The notes under the pieces were generated by a model. That model was given only the letters and a program-made list of their open reading frames with translations, did no database searches and had not been told where the DNA came from. Positions 5,226-5,305 of a stretch of DNA of 5,305 bases are shown one piece after another; positions within the stretch are counted from its first letter, which is position 1, and each line of letters starts with the position of its first letter. Source of the DNA: Treponema sp. (GTDB lineage: Bacteria; Spirochaetota; Spirochaetia; Treponematales; Breznakiellaceae); NCBI GenBank assembly GCA_031266255.1, contig JAISBK010000065.1, positions 1 through 5,305 of the forward strand. The letters are read 5' to 3'. Both the position numbers and the translations under genes were made by a program.

Positions 5226-5246
5226 TTCAAGTGATTCAATACCTTC

Positions 5247-5305
5247 TTAGAAAAACAACAGGTCCTCCGAAATGCCCGCCGTATCCGGTGCCTCATCCGG
5301 CAATT
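5247..5305 (-). CDS. C-terminal end of an unidentified protein, cut by the window edge
   Basis: The frame reads LPDEAPDTAGISEDLLFF and stops with TAA at 5247-5249. Only 18 residues are visible, so no family can be named. Evidence that it is coding: the composition returns to G+C-rich with G/C at many third positions, in contrast to the A+T-rich DNA to the left, and a good intrinsic terminator follows the stop. The acidic stretch with a hydrophobic Leu-Leu-Phe-Phe tail is characteristic of nothing I can place. Its product is unknown. Confidence 0.4.
   Translation of the reverse strand, partial: LPDEAPDTAGISEDLLFF

Larger units (their letters stand above)
4339..5246. other. Long intergenic region, highly structured, no full gene
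   Basis: About 900 bp separate the AI-2E family start from the stop of the next minus-strand gene. No reading frame here has both a credible ribosome site and a recognisable product. The part from 4339 to about 4600 is of ordinary composition and should hold the promoter of the minus-strand trio, although I see no clear -35/-10 pair. From about 4600 to 4750 there are two large stem-loops. From about 4760 to 4990 the DNA is strongly A+T-rich (15 G/C in the 60 bases 4841-4900) with nested palindromes. From 4949 to 5200 there is a plus-strand promoter, a hairpin and two tiny reading frames. The individual elements are listed separately. The mosaic composition suggests inserted or decayed accessory DNA. 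Confidence 0.6.

Overview
The window looks like chromosomal DNA of a spirochaete, most probably a Treponema-type organism. The main reason is a eukaryotic-type (Pfam Hexokinase_1/2) hexokinase, a family that is rare in bacteria but known in treponemes. Base composition is balanced over the genes and drops sharply in one intergenic stretch. The genus is an inference from gene content, not from a marker gene.

Layout. Positions 1-921 (+) hold the C-terminal two thirds of the hexokinase; its N-terminus lies outside the window. A short convergent gap with two stem-loops follows (922-1045). Then come three genes on the minus strand, read in the order AI-2E/PerM-family membrane protein (3214-4338), small ACT-domain protein of the UPF0237 family (2894-3163), and SulP-family anion transporter with a C-terminal STAS domain (1046-2761). 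The gaps are 50 and 111 bp, so they could be one operon. Both gaps carry the same 13-bp sequence (TTACACAGTATGA on the coding strand) just before the downstream gene, which hints at a shared control site. It also argues that SulP starts at the second ATG.

Positions 4339-5246 contain no convincing full-length gene but are full of structure. Reading along the plus strand there is a 10-bp stem-loop, a 15-bp near-perfect hairpin, a 97-nt multi-stem imperfect palindrome that ends in an integron-type GTTAGGC box, and a very A+T-rich patch with nested palindromes. After these come a good sigma70-like promoter, a small hairpin with a T-run, and two tandem 9-codon reading frames. The first has a strong Shine-Dalgarno. 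The second is preceded by a 14-nt sequence complementary to the whole usual 3' end of 16S rRNA. The region looks like a decayed or cassette-like accessory insertion, or a leader region, not ordinary spacer.

At the right edge the last codons of another minus-strand gene (5247-5305) are followed by a good intrinsic terminator.

Functionally, the known genes are housekeeping: sugar phosphorylation, anion uptake, a small putative ligand-binding regulator and a putative exporter. No defence system, CRISPR array, RNA gene or intact mobile element was found. The most interesting material is the structured intergenic region.
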